NCBI GenBank assembly: GCA_015067675.1 | Contig: SVMB01000016.1 | Span: forward strand, 1 to 50,993 | Reading direction: 5' to 3' | Source: Oscillospiraceae bacterium | GTDB lineage: Bacteria > Bacillota > Clostridia > Oscillospirales > QAMX01 | Length of the DNA: 50,993 nt | In this document: in pieces, positions 17,222 to 25,658 of the stretch | Numbering within the stretch: the first letter of the stretch is position 1 | Layout: the number at the start of each line of letters is the position of its first letter | The notes under the pieces: model-generated | The model's database searches: none | Seen by the model: the letters and a program-made list of their open reading frames with translations, nothing else | What the model was told of the DNA's origin: nothing | Made by a program: the position numbers and the translations under genes

Positions 17222-17240
17222 TTATTATCCCAATCCAACC

Positions 17241-17271
17241 GTGCCGTACGCGATTGACTCACGTACGGCAC
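17241..17271. other. intercistronic hairpin before the MFS gene
   Basis: A perfect 10-bp stem (GTGCCGTACG/CGTACGGCAC) with an 11-base loop lies between the sialidase-like gene and the transporter gene. The minus strand lacks a clear T-run after it, so an attenuator or mRNA processing/stability element is more likely than a full terminator. Confidence 0.5.
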
Positions 17272-17288
17272 AGTCTTTGTTATTTCAA

Positions 17289-18371
17289 TTACAGCGTCCA
17301 CTTCGTGTACATGACCGAGGGGAACTCGTCCTCTCCGTTGACCTGGTAATAAACCGTCAGGAGGCTGCCGTCGGCAAGCTCCACCGTGGCGGGATAGCCC
17401 AGATCTCCGTTGGGCGCGTCGTCGCGCAGGATGTATTCGTCAGGCCAGGTCCTGCCGCCGTCGTAGCTCACGATAGCCCGCTCTCCGAAAGGCTCCTCAC
17501 GTCTGCCGAATGTGGTAACAATTGCACCGGAGGAGTGTACCAGCACATGAGGCGGTGCGCCGTTGACGCCGAGATGAACCGGTACGCTCCAGGTCTTGCC
17601 GCCGTCGTGGCTCACGGTCTGATAGAGCGTAAAGCCCGGGTGATGGCCGCGGATCATGCCGATGAGGGTGCCGTCGGGAAGCTCTGCCACATGAGGCTCA
17701 TGCAGATGATCCCACGTAATGCCTTCCATCTCAGGCAGCGGCACACGGCCCAGCTCCGTCCAGGTCTTGCCCTCGTCCCGTGACTCCATGGCGTAGATCA
17801 CGTCGGGGGTGGACTTGTCATGGCACCACATTTCCTTGCCCAGATAGAGAAGCGAGCCGTCACGGCGCAGGATGGGGCCGTGAGGCGCCGAGATCGGCAT
17901 CCAGATCTGCTCGCCCCAGCCGATACCGTCGGCATCGGAAACGCGGATATTGGAGCCGCCGCGCGGCATATCCTCCGGAAGATTTTCGTACTCTGCCAGT
18001 GCGCTCGCGGAGCCGGGCCATGACTTAATGATATAATCGTGGAGCCATTCGTTTCCCAGATAGGACTCCACAGGATGGGTAAACCAGCTCACCAGCAGCT
18101 TCTTTCCGCCCAGGCAGATCACACCCGCGTCGCGGTCATCAAGCCACGTATCGTTGATGATCATGGGCACACTCCAGCGCCGGCCGCCGTCGGTGCTTTT
18201 GCTCATCAGGGTCTTGCCGAACGGGCAGACGTGGCGGGCGCGTGCGCCCGACCAGACAGTGTACAGCGTACCCTCATCGTCCTTGCAGACGGATGCCCAG
18301 CCGTTGTAGCGGAAGAAGGTGTCGGTATTGCGATAGATGATACCGTGTTCAAATGCGGTTCTCTTTTCCAT
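17289..18371 (-). CDS. BNR/Asp-box sialidase-like exo-glycosidase, cytoplasmic
   Basis: About 360 residues with four Asp-box turns (SKSTDGGRRW near 58, SRDEGKTW near 198, SHDGGKTW near 255, SYDGGRTW near 303), the mark of six-bladed sialidase propellers. LGYPATVELADGSLLTVYYQ near 325-345 resembles the C-terminal sialidase block carrying the Tyr nucleophile. No signal peptide is visible, unlike scavenging extracellular sialidases. It may act on an imported glycoside rather than sialic acid. The start follows GAGGAAAC. It is the second gene of the operon, 28 bases after the AraC gene. Confidence 0.8.
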   Translation of the reverse strand: MEKRTAFEHGIIYRNTDTFFRYNGWASVCKDDEGTLYTVWSGARARHVCPFGKTLMSKSTDGGRRWSVPMIINDTWLDDRDAGVICLGGKKLLVSWFTHPVESYLGNEWLHDYIIKSWPGSASALAEYENLPEDMPRGGSNIRVSDADGIGWGEQIWMPISAPHGPILRRDGSLLYLGKEMWCHDKSTPDVIYAMESRDEGKTWTELGRVPLPEMEGITWDHLHEPHVAELPDGTLIGMIRGHHPGFTLYQTVSHDGGKTWSVPVHLGVNGAPPHVLVHSSGAIVTTFGRREEPFGERAIVSYDGGRTWPDEYILRDDAPNGDLGYPATVELADGSLLTVYYQVNGEDEFPSVMYTKWTL

Positions 18372-18399
18372 AGCTGTTTCCTCACTGTTTTATATTTTT

Positions 18400-19335
18400 T
18401 CAGCCTTCCCGCCGGTTTGGCGGGAAAGAGGTTTCCTGTTCGGACGCTTTTTTCCGCCATGCGGCGGGAAGCATGCCTTCGCTTTCCTTAAATGCCCGGT
18501 TCATGGCAGCTACTCCTGAAAAACCGGTTTTTTCGGCGATCTCCCGCAGAGACATATCCGGATACAGGACAAGCATCCGGCGTACTGCGGCAATGCTGCT
18601 CTGCTGGCGGATCTCCTGCAGATTTTTCCCGTAAAGCTGTCGAATGAGTCTTGCCGTATGGCGCGGCGCGTAACCGAGCCTTTCGGCGATCTCCTGCAGG
18701 GAATACTTTTCTGCTGAATTGATATAGCCTTCCAGTTCAAAGAGCACCTTATCGCTCACATCTTCCGCATCAAACGTTTCCGGCCCCCGCAGGCCGTCAA
18801 ACTGTTCAAACAGCCCCACCAGTACGTCGTAAGCCAGCATCTGCCGTCTGCAGTGATCCCGGAACCGCTTTCCCGCAAGGCATGAGTGCAGCGCCATGAA
18901 CTGATAGAGAAGTTCCGGGCTCAAAGGGCGGGCAATGCAGGAATTTTCCTGCAGAGTATCCATAAAACGGGCATATTCCCCGGTTTCGGGGCCTTTTTGC
19001 TCCATGCGCAGACAGAGAACGATATTGGACGCCTGCCTGTCCGCCCGTACGATGGCAAAATGGGCCGTATGGGGCGGGATGATAAAAATCTCCCCGCAGG
19101 AAATGCGGTAATCGGTCTGATCGACACAGAGATGCGCCTCGCCGCCGGTGATGACATGCATTTCATAGTAAAAATGGCTGTGGTAAATATCAAAATAGTC
19201 GCTGCTGCGAAGCTCTTCTTCGTAAGCCGAGGCTTTGTTCTCTCCCTGTTCCGGCGCAAAATCCACCCGATACAGGGTAAACGCCGCGTCTCCGATCTGC
19301 GCTTCGGTATGAAAGATTCCAAGCTGTCCCGGCAT
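18400..19335 (-). CDS. AraC-family regulator with cupin sensor domain
   Basis: The 311 residues have an N-terminal cupin with HSHFYYEMHVITGGEAHL and CGEIFIIPPHTAHFA (about 55-95). The C-terminal double helix-turn-helix carries YSLQEIAERLGYAPRHTARL and MSLREIAEKTGFSGVAAMNR (about 210-300). It probably activates the operon it leads in response to a sugar ligand. The ATG at 19335 sits 8 bases after GGGGA; a GTG three codons earlier would leave no room for that site. Confidence 0.9.
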   Translation of the reverse strand: MPGQLGIFHTEAQIGDAAFTLYRVDFAPEQGENKASAYEEELRSSDYFDIYHSHFYYEMHVITGGEAHLCVDQTDYRISCGEIFIIPPHTAHFAIVRADRQASNIVLCLRMEQKGPETGEYARFMDTLQENSCIARPLSPELLYQFMALHSCLAGKRFRDHCRRQMLAYDVLVGLFEQFDGLRGPETFDAEDVSDKVLFELEGYINSAEKYSLQEIAERLGYAPRHTARLIRQLYGKNLQEIRQQSSIAAVRRMLVLYPDMSLREIAEKTGFSGVAAMNRAFKESEGMLPAAWRKKASEQETSFPPNRREG

Positions 19336-19370
19336 CCGTGTCACTCCCCGTCAGTGGTTGTTCTGTGGTA

Positions 19371-19399
19371 ATGATAGCATATCACAACAGCGGTTACAA
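19371..19399 (-). promoter_or_regulatory. probable promoter of the AraC-led operon
   Basis: TTGTAA (19394-19399), spacer 17, TATCAT (19371-19376) on the minus strand, about 36 bases upstream of the AraC start. Both hexamers are imperfect, which fits activator dependence. Confidence 0.5.
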
Positions 19400-19483
19400 G
19401 AAGCGATCAGGACATTTTTTCAGGATTCATGTCCTCTTTTGCAGATATCCGCGATCGGCACCGGCTTCCCCGGAGACGGGATG

Positions 19484-19522
19484 CAAAAAAGCTGCAGCAA
19501 ACCATAATGCTTGCTGCAGCTT
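19484..19522 (-). terminator. terminator of icd
   Basis: A 12-bp perfect stem AAGCTGCAGCAA (19489-19500 with 19511-19522) is followed by TTTTTT on the minus strand, 14 bases after the icd stop codon. Confidence 0.92.
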
Positions 19523-19535
19523 TGATGAGGTGATA

Positions 19536-20732
19536 TTACATTTTGGACGCGATGGCGCGCAGGAATTCCTCGGAATTGACCTTGCGCTTATTCTCCAGCG
19601 TGGACAGGCTCACCAGGTCGCCGGTCATGACACCGGACTCGATGGTGTCGATGGTCGCCTTCTCCAGACGATCGGCAAAGGCCATGAGCTCGGCATTGCC
19701 GTCGAGCTCGCCGCGCTTGCGCAGTGCGCCGGTCCAGGCCCAGATGGTGGCCACGGAGTTGGTGGAGGTAGCCTCACCCTTGAGGTGCTTATAGTAGTGA
19801 CGGGTAACGGTGCCGTGGGCAGCCTCGTACTCCCATGCGCCGTTGGGGGAAACCAGAACGCTGGACATCATGCCCAGAGAACCGAAGGCTGTGGCAACCA
19901 TGTCGGACATAACGTCGCCGTCGTAGTTCTTGCAGGCCCAGATGAAGCCGCCCTCAGAGCGCATGACGCGGGCAACCACATCGTCGATGAGGGTATAGAA
20001 GTATTCGATACCGGCGGCCTCGAAAGCAGCCTTGTAATCCTTCTCGTAGATCTCGGCAAAGATATCCTTGAAGCGGTGGTCGTAGGTCTTGGAAATGGTA
20101 TCCTTGGCACCGAACCAGAGATCCTCACGGGCTTCCAGCGCAAACTTGAAGCAGGCGTGGGCAAAGGAAGCGATGGAGGCGTCGGTGTTATGCATACCCA
20201 TGACGATGCCGTCGCCCTTGAAGTTCTGGATATCGGCACGCTGAACGCTGCCGTCGGGGGCAGTGACAACGAGTTCTGCCCTGGAGCCTGCCGCCGCGCG
20301 CAGCTCGGTGGACTTATAGATATCACCGTAGGCATGACGGGCGATGGTGATGGGCTTTTTCCAGGAACGGACGTAGGGATCAATACCCTTCACCAGGATC
20401 GGACGGCGGAAAACGGTACCGTCGAGGATGGCACGGATGGTGGCGTTGGGGCTCTTCCACATTTTGGAGAGCTTATACTCTTCCATGCGCTGCGCATTGG
20501 GCGTGATGGTGGCACACTTGACGGAAACGCCGTACTTGAGATTGGCATTGGCCGCGTCCACGGTAACCTGATCGCCGGTGGCCTCACGATTGGGCAGTCC
20601 CAGATCATAATACTCGGTCTTTAAGTCAACATAGGGGCAGATCAGAATATCCTTGATCATCGACCAAAGAACTCTGGTCATTTCATCGCCGTCCATTTCG
20701 ACGATGGGCGTGGTCATGGGAATCTTGCTCAT
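19536..20732 (-). CDS. icd: NADP-type isocitrate dehydrogenase (homodimeric, eukaryotic-like subfamily)
   Basis: The 398 residues match the subfamily II enzymes: [33 protein letters not shown] (substrate loop), [37 protein letters not shown] (Asp metal ligands) and [21 protein letters not shown] (NADP site). It oxidises isocitrate to 2-oxoglutarate and CO2, supplying glutamate precursor and NADPH. The start lies after AAAGGAAC. It sits 54 bases downstream of hflC with no terminator between, so it may be transcribed with hflK-hflC. Confidence 0.96.
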   Translation of the reverse strand: MSKIPMTTPIVEMDGDEMTRVLWSMIKDILICPYVDLKTEYYDLGLPNREATGDQVTVDAANANLKYGVSVKCATITPNAQRMEEYKLSKMWKSPNATIRAILDGTVFRRPILVKGIDPYVRSWKKPITIARHAYGDIYKSTELRAAAGSRAELVVTAPDGSVQRADIQNFKGDGIVMGMHNTDASIASFAHACFKFALEAREDLWFGAKDTISKTYDHRFKDIFAEIYEKDYKAAFEAAGIEYFYTLIDDVVARVMRSEGGFIWACKNYDGDVMSDMVATAFGSLGMMSSVLVSPNGAWEYEAAHGTVTRHYYKHLKGEATSTNSVATIWAWTGALRKRGELDGNAELMAFADRLEKATIDTIESGVMTGDLVSLSTLENKRKVNSEEFLRAIASKM

Positions 20733-20786
20733 TTCGGTTTGTTCCTTTCGTATATGGTAGGAAATTCTTTTCAGATGTATCCGCGC

Positions 20787-21680
20787 TTATTCACCCATGG
20801 GGTCAATCAGCGTCTGCACGAGGGGAGAATCCTTGCCCAGGATGATGGTCTTAGCATCGCCGCCGAGGGTATCACGCAGAGCGTCAAGGGAGAGCTGGAA
20901 CTCATAGAACGCACGCTTTTCCTCGGTATCATAGGCATCGGCGAGAATCTGCATATACTCGCGCTCACCCTCAGCCTCGATGGCCGCGGCTTCCGCTTCG
21001 GCATTGGAGACGATGATGTTGACCTGCTTATCCACATCGTTGCGGATAATAGACGCCTCATAAGCGCCGTCGGCGGTGTACTTTTCAGCGATCTGGGTAC
21101 GGTCGGAGATCATACGGTCATAAACAGCCTGCTCATTATCGGTGGGCAGATCCAGGCGCTTGACCTTGACATCGGTGATGCTGATACCGTAGTTTGCGGT
21201 TTTCTCCGCCACCTCGAGGGTAATGGCTTCATAGATATCGTTACGCTCGGAGGCGTCATCCTGATTGATGATGGCGTTCTGTTCCAGCGTACCCATGTGA
21301 TTTTTCAGCGCGGTATAGGTCACGGCGTTGAGACGTACCTCGGCCTCACCCAGAGAACCCAGGCTCTGGTAGAAGGTCTGGGGATTGTTGATGGTCCAGA
21401 GTACGTATGAGTCAACGGTCATGATCTTATTGTCCGCAGTCTGCACCTCGGAGGGATTGATGTCGTAGAGCATGATGGTCTTGGGGAACTTCTTGACCGT
21501 ATCGACGAAGGGCAGCTTCACGTAAAGACCGGGAGAGGTCACGGTGGTTTCAAACTTGGAGAAGCGCAGGGTACAGGCGTATTCGTTTTCCTGCACGGTA
21601 TAGAATGCGTCGGAGAGGACGATCACCAGCAGCAGCACAATGACTGCCAGAAGAACTTTAATGCCGCTTTTTTTCTTCAT
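20787..21680 (-). CDS. hflC: SPFH-domain membrane protein, HflC type
   Basis: The 297 residues begin with an N-terminal anchor helix (about 8-25). An SPFH/band-7 domain (YTVQENEYACTLRFSKFE, GLYVKLPFVDTV) and a helical region rich in Ala/Glu (NAEAEAAAIEAEGERE) follow. With HflK it normally forms a cage that restrains FtsH protease in the membrane. The ATG follows AAGGAGG placed in the 14-base gap after hflK. Confidence 0.9.
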   Translation of the reverse strand: MKKKSGIKVLLAVIVLLLVIVLSDAFYTVQENEYACTLRFSKFETTVTSPGLYVKLPFVDTVKKFPKTIMLYDINPSEVQTADNKIMTVDSYVLWTINNPQTFYQSLGSLGEAEVRLNAVTYTALKNHMGTLEQNAIINQDDASERNDIYEAITLEVAEKTANYGISITDVKVKRLDLPTDNEQAVYDRMISDRTQIAEKYTADGAYEASIIRNDVDKQVNIIVSNAEAEAAAIEAEGEREYMQILADAYDTEEKRAFYEFQLSLDALRDTLGGDAKTIILGKDSPLVQTLIDPMGE

Positions 21681-21694
21681 TTGTCGTTACCTCC

Positions 21695-22735
21695 TTACTG
21701 AGCGTTCGTGCCGGAACCTGCCTGCACCGTGGTGCCGGTCAGACTCTCCAGCGGCAGCAGCTTCTGCACACCGCCGTCGGTGGCATCAATATAGATGCGG
21801 GCGTCGGGGAATGCCTCCCGGATGGCTTCGTAATACATACGCACACGGGTGATCTCGGGATTGAGGGCATATTCGGAGTACATCGCCTCAAACATGGCAA
21901 CCTGCTGACGGGCTTCGTTGATGCGGTTCTGACGCACGTACTCTGCATTCTGCAGCAGCTTGTCAGCCTGCGCCTGTGCCTGGGGAAGCTGGGCATTCTG
22001 ATAGGCACGCGCCTCGTTGATCGCGGTCTCGGCGCCCTGCTTGGCGGTTTCCACGTTGCGGAAGGCCTCGACGACAGCCTCTGTGGGCGGCTCGGCGTCC
22101 TGAATTTTGACGTCGGTCAGCATAAGGCCGATGTCATACTCGGTAAGCTGCTGGGTGATGAGTTCCTTGACCTCCATCTGGATCTCGCTTTTACCGTCGG
22201 TGAGGATGCTGTCAACAACAGCGGAGCCGATGACGTTGCGGATCTGGGACTGGGCAAGGTTTTTGAGCACGGAATCGGGCTCGGAGGATGCATACAGGTA
22301 CTTGACCGGATCGGAGACCTTGTACTCGATGAAGAAGTCCACGTTGACGATGTTGTAGTCGCCGGTGATCATCTTCGACTCGTCCTCGTGCAGCTCAAAA
22401 TCATTGCCGTCGCCTTCGGAGCGATAGCCCAGCTCAATTTTCTGGTAGACGTTTTCCTCCACCAGATAGACCTGCTGAATACCGAAGGGCAGCATGAAAT
22501 GCATACCCGCGCCGGTCACATCCGTGACACGGCCGAAGGTCGTGACAACTGCGGATTCCTTTTCATCCACCGTATAGAAGCAGGTGGAGGCCGCAGCGAC
22601 AACAAAGAGCACTGCCAGCACGATCACGGCAATTTTTGCGATCTTTTTGCCGTTAAAGTTGACATTGACAGGCTTTCTAGGAGGCTGATAGCGACCCGGA
22701 TCAAAACCCTGCTGATTACCGTTCTGGAAATCCAA
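21695..22735 (-). CDS. hflK: SPFH-domain membrane protein, HflK type
   Basis: The 346 residues begin with a Gly/Gln/Pro-rich cytoplasmic N-terminus (about 1-28), as in HflK. A transmembrane helix (about 33-52), an SPFH domain (YTVDEKESAVVTTFGRV, HFMLPFGIQQVYLV) and an Ala/Gln-rich coiled region with AYQNAQLPQAQAQADKLLQ follow. It pairs with HflC. The start is TTG at 22733-22735, chosen because GAGGTG lies 7 bases before it. No ftsH lies nearby. Confidence 0.9.
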   Translation of the reverse strand: MDFQNGNQQGFDPGRYQPPRKPVNVNFNGKKIAKIAVIVLAVLFVVAAASTCFYTVDEKESAVVTTFGRVTDVTGAGMHFMLPFGIQQVYLVEENVYQKIELGYRSEGDGNDFELHEDESKMITGDYNIVNVDFFIEYKVSDPVKYLYASSEPDSVLKNLAQSQIRNVIGSAVVDSILTDGKSEIQMEVKELITQQLTEYDIGLMLTDVKIQDAEPPTEAVVEAFRNVETAKQGAETAINEARAYQNAQLPQAQAQADKLLQNAEYVRQNRINEARQQVAMFEAMYSEYALNPEITRVRMYYEAIREAFPDARIYIDATDGGVQKLLPLESLTGTTVQAGSGTNAQ

Positions 22736-22766
22736 TGTAATTCACCTCATTTTCAGATTTGGATGT

Positions 22767-22795
22767 ATTATAACACGCGGCGCCCCACTTGTAAA
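22767..22795 (-). promoter_or_regulatory. hflKC promoter
   Basis: TTTACA (22790-22795), 17-base spacer, TATAAT (22767-22772) on the minus strand, about 31 bases before the TTG start. Confidence 0.8.
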
Positions 22796-22901
22796 TGGCG
22801 ACAATCACAAACCGGAGGCGATTTCGGAAAAGAAAAAACACGCGGAGTCGATGCCTGTTCAAAAATTGTATGCAAACGATTTCTGTTTTTCTCCTGCAAC
22901 A

Positions 22902-22939
22902 GCAGGCAGCCCGGGGCTTATTCGCTCCGGGCTGCTTGC
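22902..22939. terminator. strong hairpin after the coat gene pair, probable terminator
   Basis: Arms 22902-22917 and 22924-22939 pair over 16 bases with two mismatches (GCAGCCCGG core) just after the CotF-like gene. There is no proper T-run on the minus strand, so it may act as a weak or factor-aided terminator. Confidence 0.5.
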
Positions 22940-22947
22940 AATCGGTT

Positions 22948-23214
22948 TTATGCTGTGGTAAACTTTTGTCGTACCTGAGCGATCTTCTGCTCCTGCGCGG
23001 CCTCCACACAGTACCAGCCGCGGTTGTGCATCTCATCGAAGAGCTCGGTCTGGATGCGGTGCTCATCCTCCAGCACGCTGAGGAAGGCATCGCGCAGATT
23101 GGTGTGCTCACATTCACCGGCGAACATATTATAGTTGGCGGTGATCATCTTCTGAGAGCTGAGCAGATCCTCAAGGATCTGCTGTTCACTCATGTTGAGT
23201 GCGTTGTTGGCCAT
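22948..23214 (-). CDS. CotF-like spore coat protein
   Basis: The 88 residues contain LNMSEQQILEDLLSSQKMI, FAGECEHTNLRDAFLSVLED and EHRIQTELFDEMHNRGWY, as in small CotF-family coat proteins with a ferritin-like helical pair. The ATG at 23214 lies 9 bases after AGGAGG; the ATG at 23223 directly follows that site and is too close. It probably belongs to the spore coat and is expressed late in the mother cell. It lies 15 bases after its partner gene. Confidence 0.85.
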   Translation of the reverse strand: MANNALNMSEQQILEDLLSSQKMITANYNMFAGECEHTNLRDAFLSVLEDEHRIQTELFDEMHNRGWYCVEAAQEQKIAQVRQKFTTA

Positions 23215-23229
23215 CTTCTGCATCCTCCT

Positions 23230-23415
23230 TTAGTTCAGAAAGCTTCTGATGCGGTCGAAATGCTGCTGATGGCGGGACGCGGTCTGCTCAAGCTTGTTTT
23301 TGATCACAGCGTCGCTGCACAGAGCCGCCATGCCGCGATACTTCGCGACCAGCACCTGCTCGCAGGCAAGCTGTTCTTCAAGAGCCGTGAGCTCCTTGCC
23401 CGAAAGGTTAGCCAT
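23230..23415 (-). CDS. small CotF-associated helical protein, probable spore coat
   Basis: The 61 residues (MANLSGKELTALEEQLACEQ onward) are almost wholly helical and end RHQQHFDRIRSFLN. Small proteins of this type occur beside CotF genes in Clostridia. The start is chosen after AAAGGA; a longer reading 16 codons upstream lacks a ribosome site. It is the first of the two-gene coat unit. Confidence 0.75.
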   Translation of the reverse strand: MANLSGKELTALEEQLACEQVLVAKYRGMAALCSDAVIKNKLEQTASRHQQHFDRIRSFLN

Positions 23416-23594
23416 AGTCGGATTTCCTTTCCATTGTCGGCAATATGCGCTGTATGCGTCCACTGCCGTAATCCGTCAGAATCGCGGTCTGCCGCAAATG
23501 ATCACTCAAGAGGAACCGGCCTCCTGTGTCCGTTCGGCTGCCGCGCCTGACAGTGACAGTATCTGCACCTATCCGCCGTTTATGTGCAGCAGAT

Positions 23595-24104
23595 TTAACC
23601 AAGCGGCAGCAGCCAGTGAAGGCTGCCGTCGATTTCCCGAAATACCATTTTTTGAAAAACCGAGCTGAACAATAGCTCTCCGTTCGTTTCAAACGGTTCT
23701 CCCACATACAGGATCCCGTTTTCCCGGTATACTACCGCCTGCCGCCGCTCCTGAACACCGTCCGGCTGTTCACAGGATTCCCGCCGCTCATCCGGCGCCG
23801 GATCCGGTTTCGCTTCCGGTTCCGTCAGCGGTGCATCCCGGCTTCTCAGCTCCGCCCGGCAGGATTCATCCGGACATACCCCGGCCAGTCCCTGCCGCGT
23901 CAGCGTGCGGTTGAGCACCATCTCCTCCCCCATCGGCTGCGGTACGCCCAGTCGCAGCTGTGCGCCGCGGGCATCGGTCAGCCAGAGATACCGTACGCCC
24001 TCGCAGCGTTTGATTTTTGCCTGAAAATGCCAGCGCAGCCCGTCTGAATTCCACGCCAGACGGCCTACCGGCTGTATTCCCTCGTAAATTGCACATTCAC
24101 CCAT
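23595..24104 (-). CDS. hypothetical protein with acidic linker
   Basis: The 169 residues start MGECAIYEGIQPVGRL after GGAACGGAGG. The N-terminal ~85 residues look like a small beta domain (LRWHFQAKIKRCEGVRYLWL). A Pro/Glu/Asp-rich linker (about 100-130) leads to a second short beta segment ending HWLLPLG. I do not recognise a family, and it has no signal peptide or membrane helix. It is divergent from the lipoate ligase gene. Confidence 0.6.
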   Translation of the reverse strand: MGECAIYEGIQPVGRLAWNSDGLRWHFQAKIKRCEGVRYLWLTDARGAQLRLGVPQPMGEEMVLNRTLTRQGLAGVCPDESCRAELRSRDAPLTEPEAKPDPAPDERRESCEQPDGVQERRQAVVYRENGILYVGEPFETNGELLFSSVFQKMVFREIDGSLHWLLPLG

Positions 24105-24196
24105 TGCTGCCTCCGTTCCAGGGCACCGGGACAAACTTTTCAATGCCTTTTTCGCCCGATACCTCTGTTTTTTCCGTATCAGAAAGGATATTCTTC

Positions 24197-25147
24197 ATGA
24201 ACACTGCCTTCTATCTTTCCCGTTCCCACGATCCGTGCTTTAATCTCGCTGTCGAAGAGCATCTGCTCTCCATCTGCGATCGTCCCACGCTCTATCTGTG
24301 GCAGAACGACAACTGCGTCGTCATCGGACGGCATCAGAATCCCTGGACAGAGTGCGATCTTGCAGCTCTGGAAGCAGGCGGCGGCAAACTCGTGCGCCGA
24401 CTCTCCGGCGGCGGCGCGGTCTATCACGATCTGGGAAACCTCAACTTTACCTTTCTCATGCCCACCGGCATCTATGACCAGACCCGGCAGAATACCGTGC
24501 TGCTGCGTGCCGTACAATCCGTGGGAATCGACGCCTCCTTCACCGGCCGCAACGATCTCACCGCCGACGGACGCAAGTTCTCCGGTCACGCCTTCTGCCA
24601 GCGCAAGTCGGCAGCTTTCCACCACGGTACGCTGATGGTTGATTCCGACCTGGAACGCATGACCTCCGTGCTCAGCCCCGACGCCGAGAAGCTGCGCTCC
24701 AAGGCCATCGCCTCCGTGCGCTCCCGCGTCGTCAATCTCCGGGAACTGGCCCCCTCGCTGACCATCGAGACGCTGTCCAATGCCGTTCTGGCATCCTTCT
24801 GCGCCGAATACGGCCCGGCAGATGCCTTTACTACCGACGAGCTTCCTGCGGCTGCTATTACGCCGCTGCGGGAAAAATACGCCTCCTGGGATTGGCGCTT
24901 CGGCGAAGCGCCCCGCTTTGAGGCAGAACTCAAAAAGCGTTTCCCCTGGGGCGGCGTTTCGGTCTATCTGGAACTGCGCGACGCCTGCATCGTCAATGCC
25001 CGCGTCTATTCAGACGCCATGGATCCCACGCTGCCCGAACGACTGAGCAGCGCACTGCAGGGGCTTTCCTATCGTCCGCAGGCAATCGCCGATGCGCTGC
25101 GCCCTGTGAATCCCGATATCGCCGACTGGCTTGCAGCTGCCCTGTAG
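24197..25147 (+). CDS. lplA: lipoate-protein ligase A
   Basis: The 316-residue enzyme activates lipoate with ATP and attaches it to lysines of 2-oxoacid dehydrogenase or glycine cleavage proteins. It shows VRRLSGGGAVYHDLGNLNF, the RNDLTADGRKFSG block (Lys127, the adenylate-contacting lysine) and HHGTLM. A C-terminal accessory domain follows (about 235-316). The ATG at 24197 follows AAAGGA; a 60-codon upstream extension in the same frame has no ribosome site and no homology. Lipoylated proteins are not encoded in this window. It converges with spmB, with one base between stop codons. Confidence 0.93.
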   Translation: MNTAFYLSRSHDPCFNLAVEEHLLSICDRPTLYLWQNDNCVVIGRHQNPWTECDLAALEAGGGKLVRRLSGGGAVYHDLGNLNFTFLMPTGIYDQTRQNTVLLRAVQSVGIDASFTGRNDLTADGRKFSGHAFCQRKSAAFHHGTLMVDSDLERMTSVLSPDAEKLRSKAIASVRSRVVNLRELAPSLTIETLSNAVLASFCAEYGPADAFTTDELPAAAITPLREKYASWDWRFGEAPRFEAELKKRFPWGGVSVYLELRDACIVNARVYSDAMDPTLPERLSSALQGLSYRPQAIADALRPVNPDIADWLAAAL

Positions 25148-25148
25148 C

Positions 25149-25658
25149 TCAGAACAGCAGCTTTACCGACGCAATCCCCGCCGCATAGGCTGCAGCCAAT
25201 CCTGTCAGCACCGCCGGCAGCGTATAGCGCGTCTGCTTTGCCCGTGTTGCACCGAAATATACGGTCACGGTGTAAAACGCCGTCTCGCAGGAGGCAAGCA
25301 GCACCGCTGCAATTCTGCCCGTCTCCGAGTCAACTCCCGCATCCCGGATGATCTGTGAACCCAGCGCCAGGGAACCGGCTCCGGTAAAAGGCTTGGTCAG
25401 CAAAAGCCCCACCAGCTCCGGTGCAATGCCGATCTTCCCCAGTACCGGCCCCAGTGCCCACGCCAGCAGTTCTACAGCCCCCGATGCCCGCAGCATCGAT
25501 ACCGCCGCCAGCAGTCCCACCAGAGTGGGAATGAGCTTCATCGCCGTCTCAAAGCCTTCCCGCGCACCCCGCAGGAAGCTTTGAAACACCGACTGCCCTG
25601 TCAGCATCGCCCATATCACCGTTGTCCCCAGAAGCATCGGCAGAATATATGCACTCAT
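25149..25658 (-). CDS. spmB: spore maturation protein B
   Basis: The 169-residue membrane protein has about five hydrophobic segments and the nucleoside-recognition (Gate) motif GLLLTKPFTGAGSLALGS, typical of SpmB. It is required with SpmA for proper spore core dehydration in Bacillus subtilis. Its ATG overlaps the spmA stop by 4 bases. Confidence 0.93.
   Translation of the reverse strand: MSAYILPMLLGTTVIWAMLTGQSVFQSFLRGAREGFETAMKLIPTLVGLLAAVSMLRASGAVELLAWALGPVLGKIGIAPELVGLLLTKPFTGAGSLALGSQIIRDAGVDSETGRIAAVLLASCETAFYTVTVYFGATRAKQTRYTLPAVLTGLAAAYAAGIASVKLLF

Noticed and set aside
23420..23590. CATACA near 23450-23465 as a sporulation promoter for the coat pair
   Set aside because: The -10-like hexamer has no matching -35 for sigma-E or sigma-K at suitable spacing, so it is too weak to list.
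24017..24196. Upstream 60-codon extension of lplA
   Set aside because: The family N-terminus and AAAGGA site begin at 24197; the extension overlaps the divergent gene's coding region.
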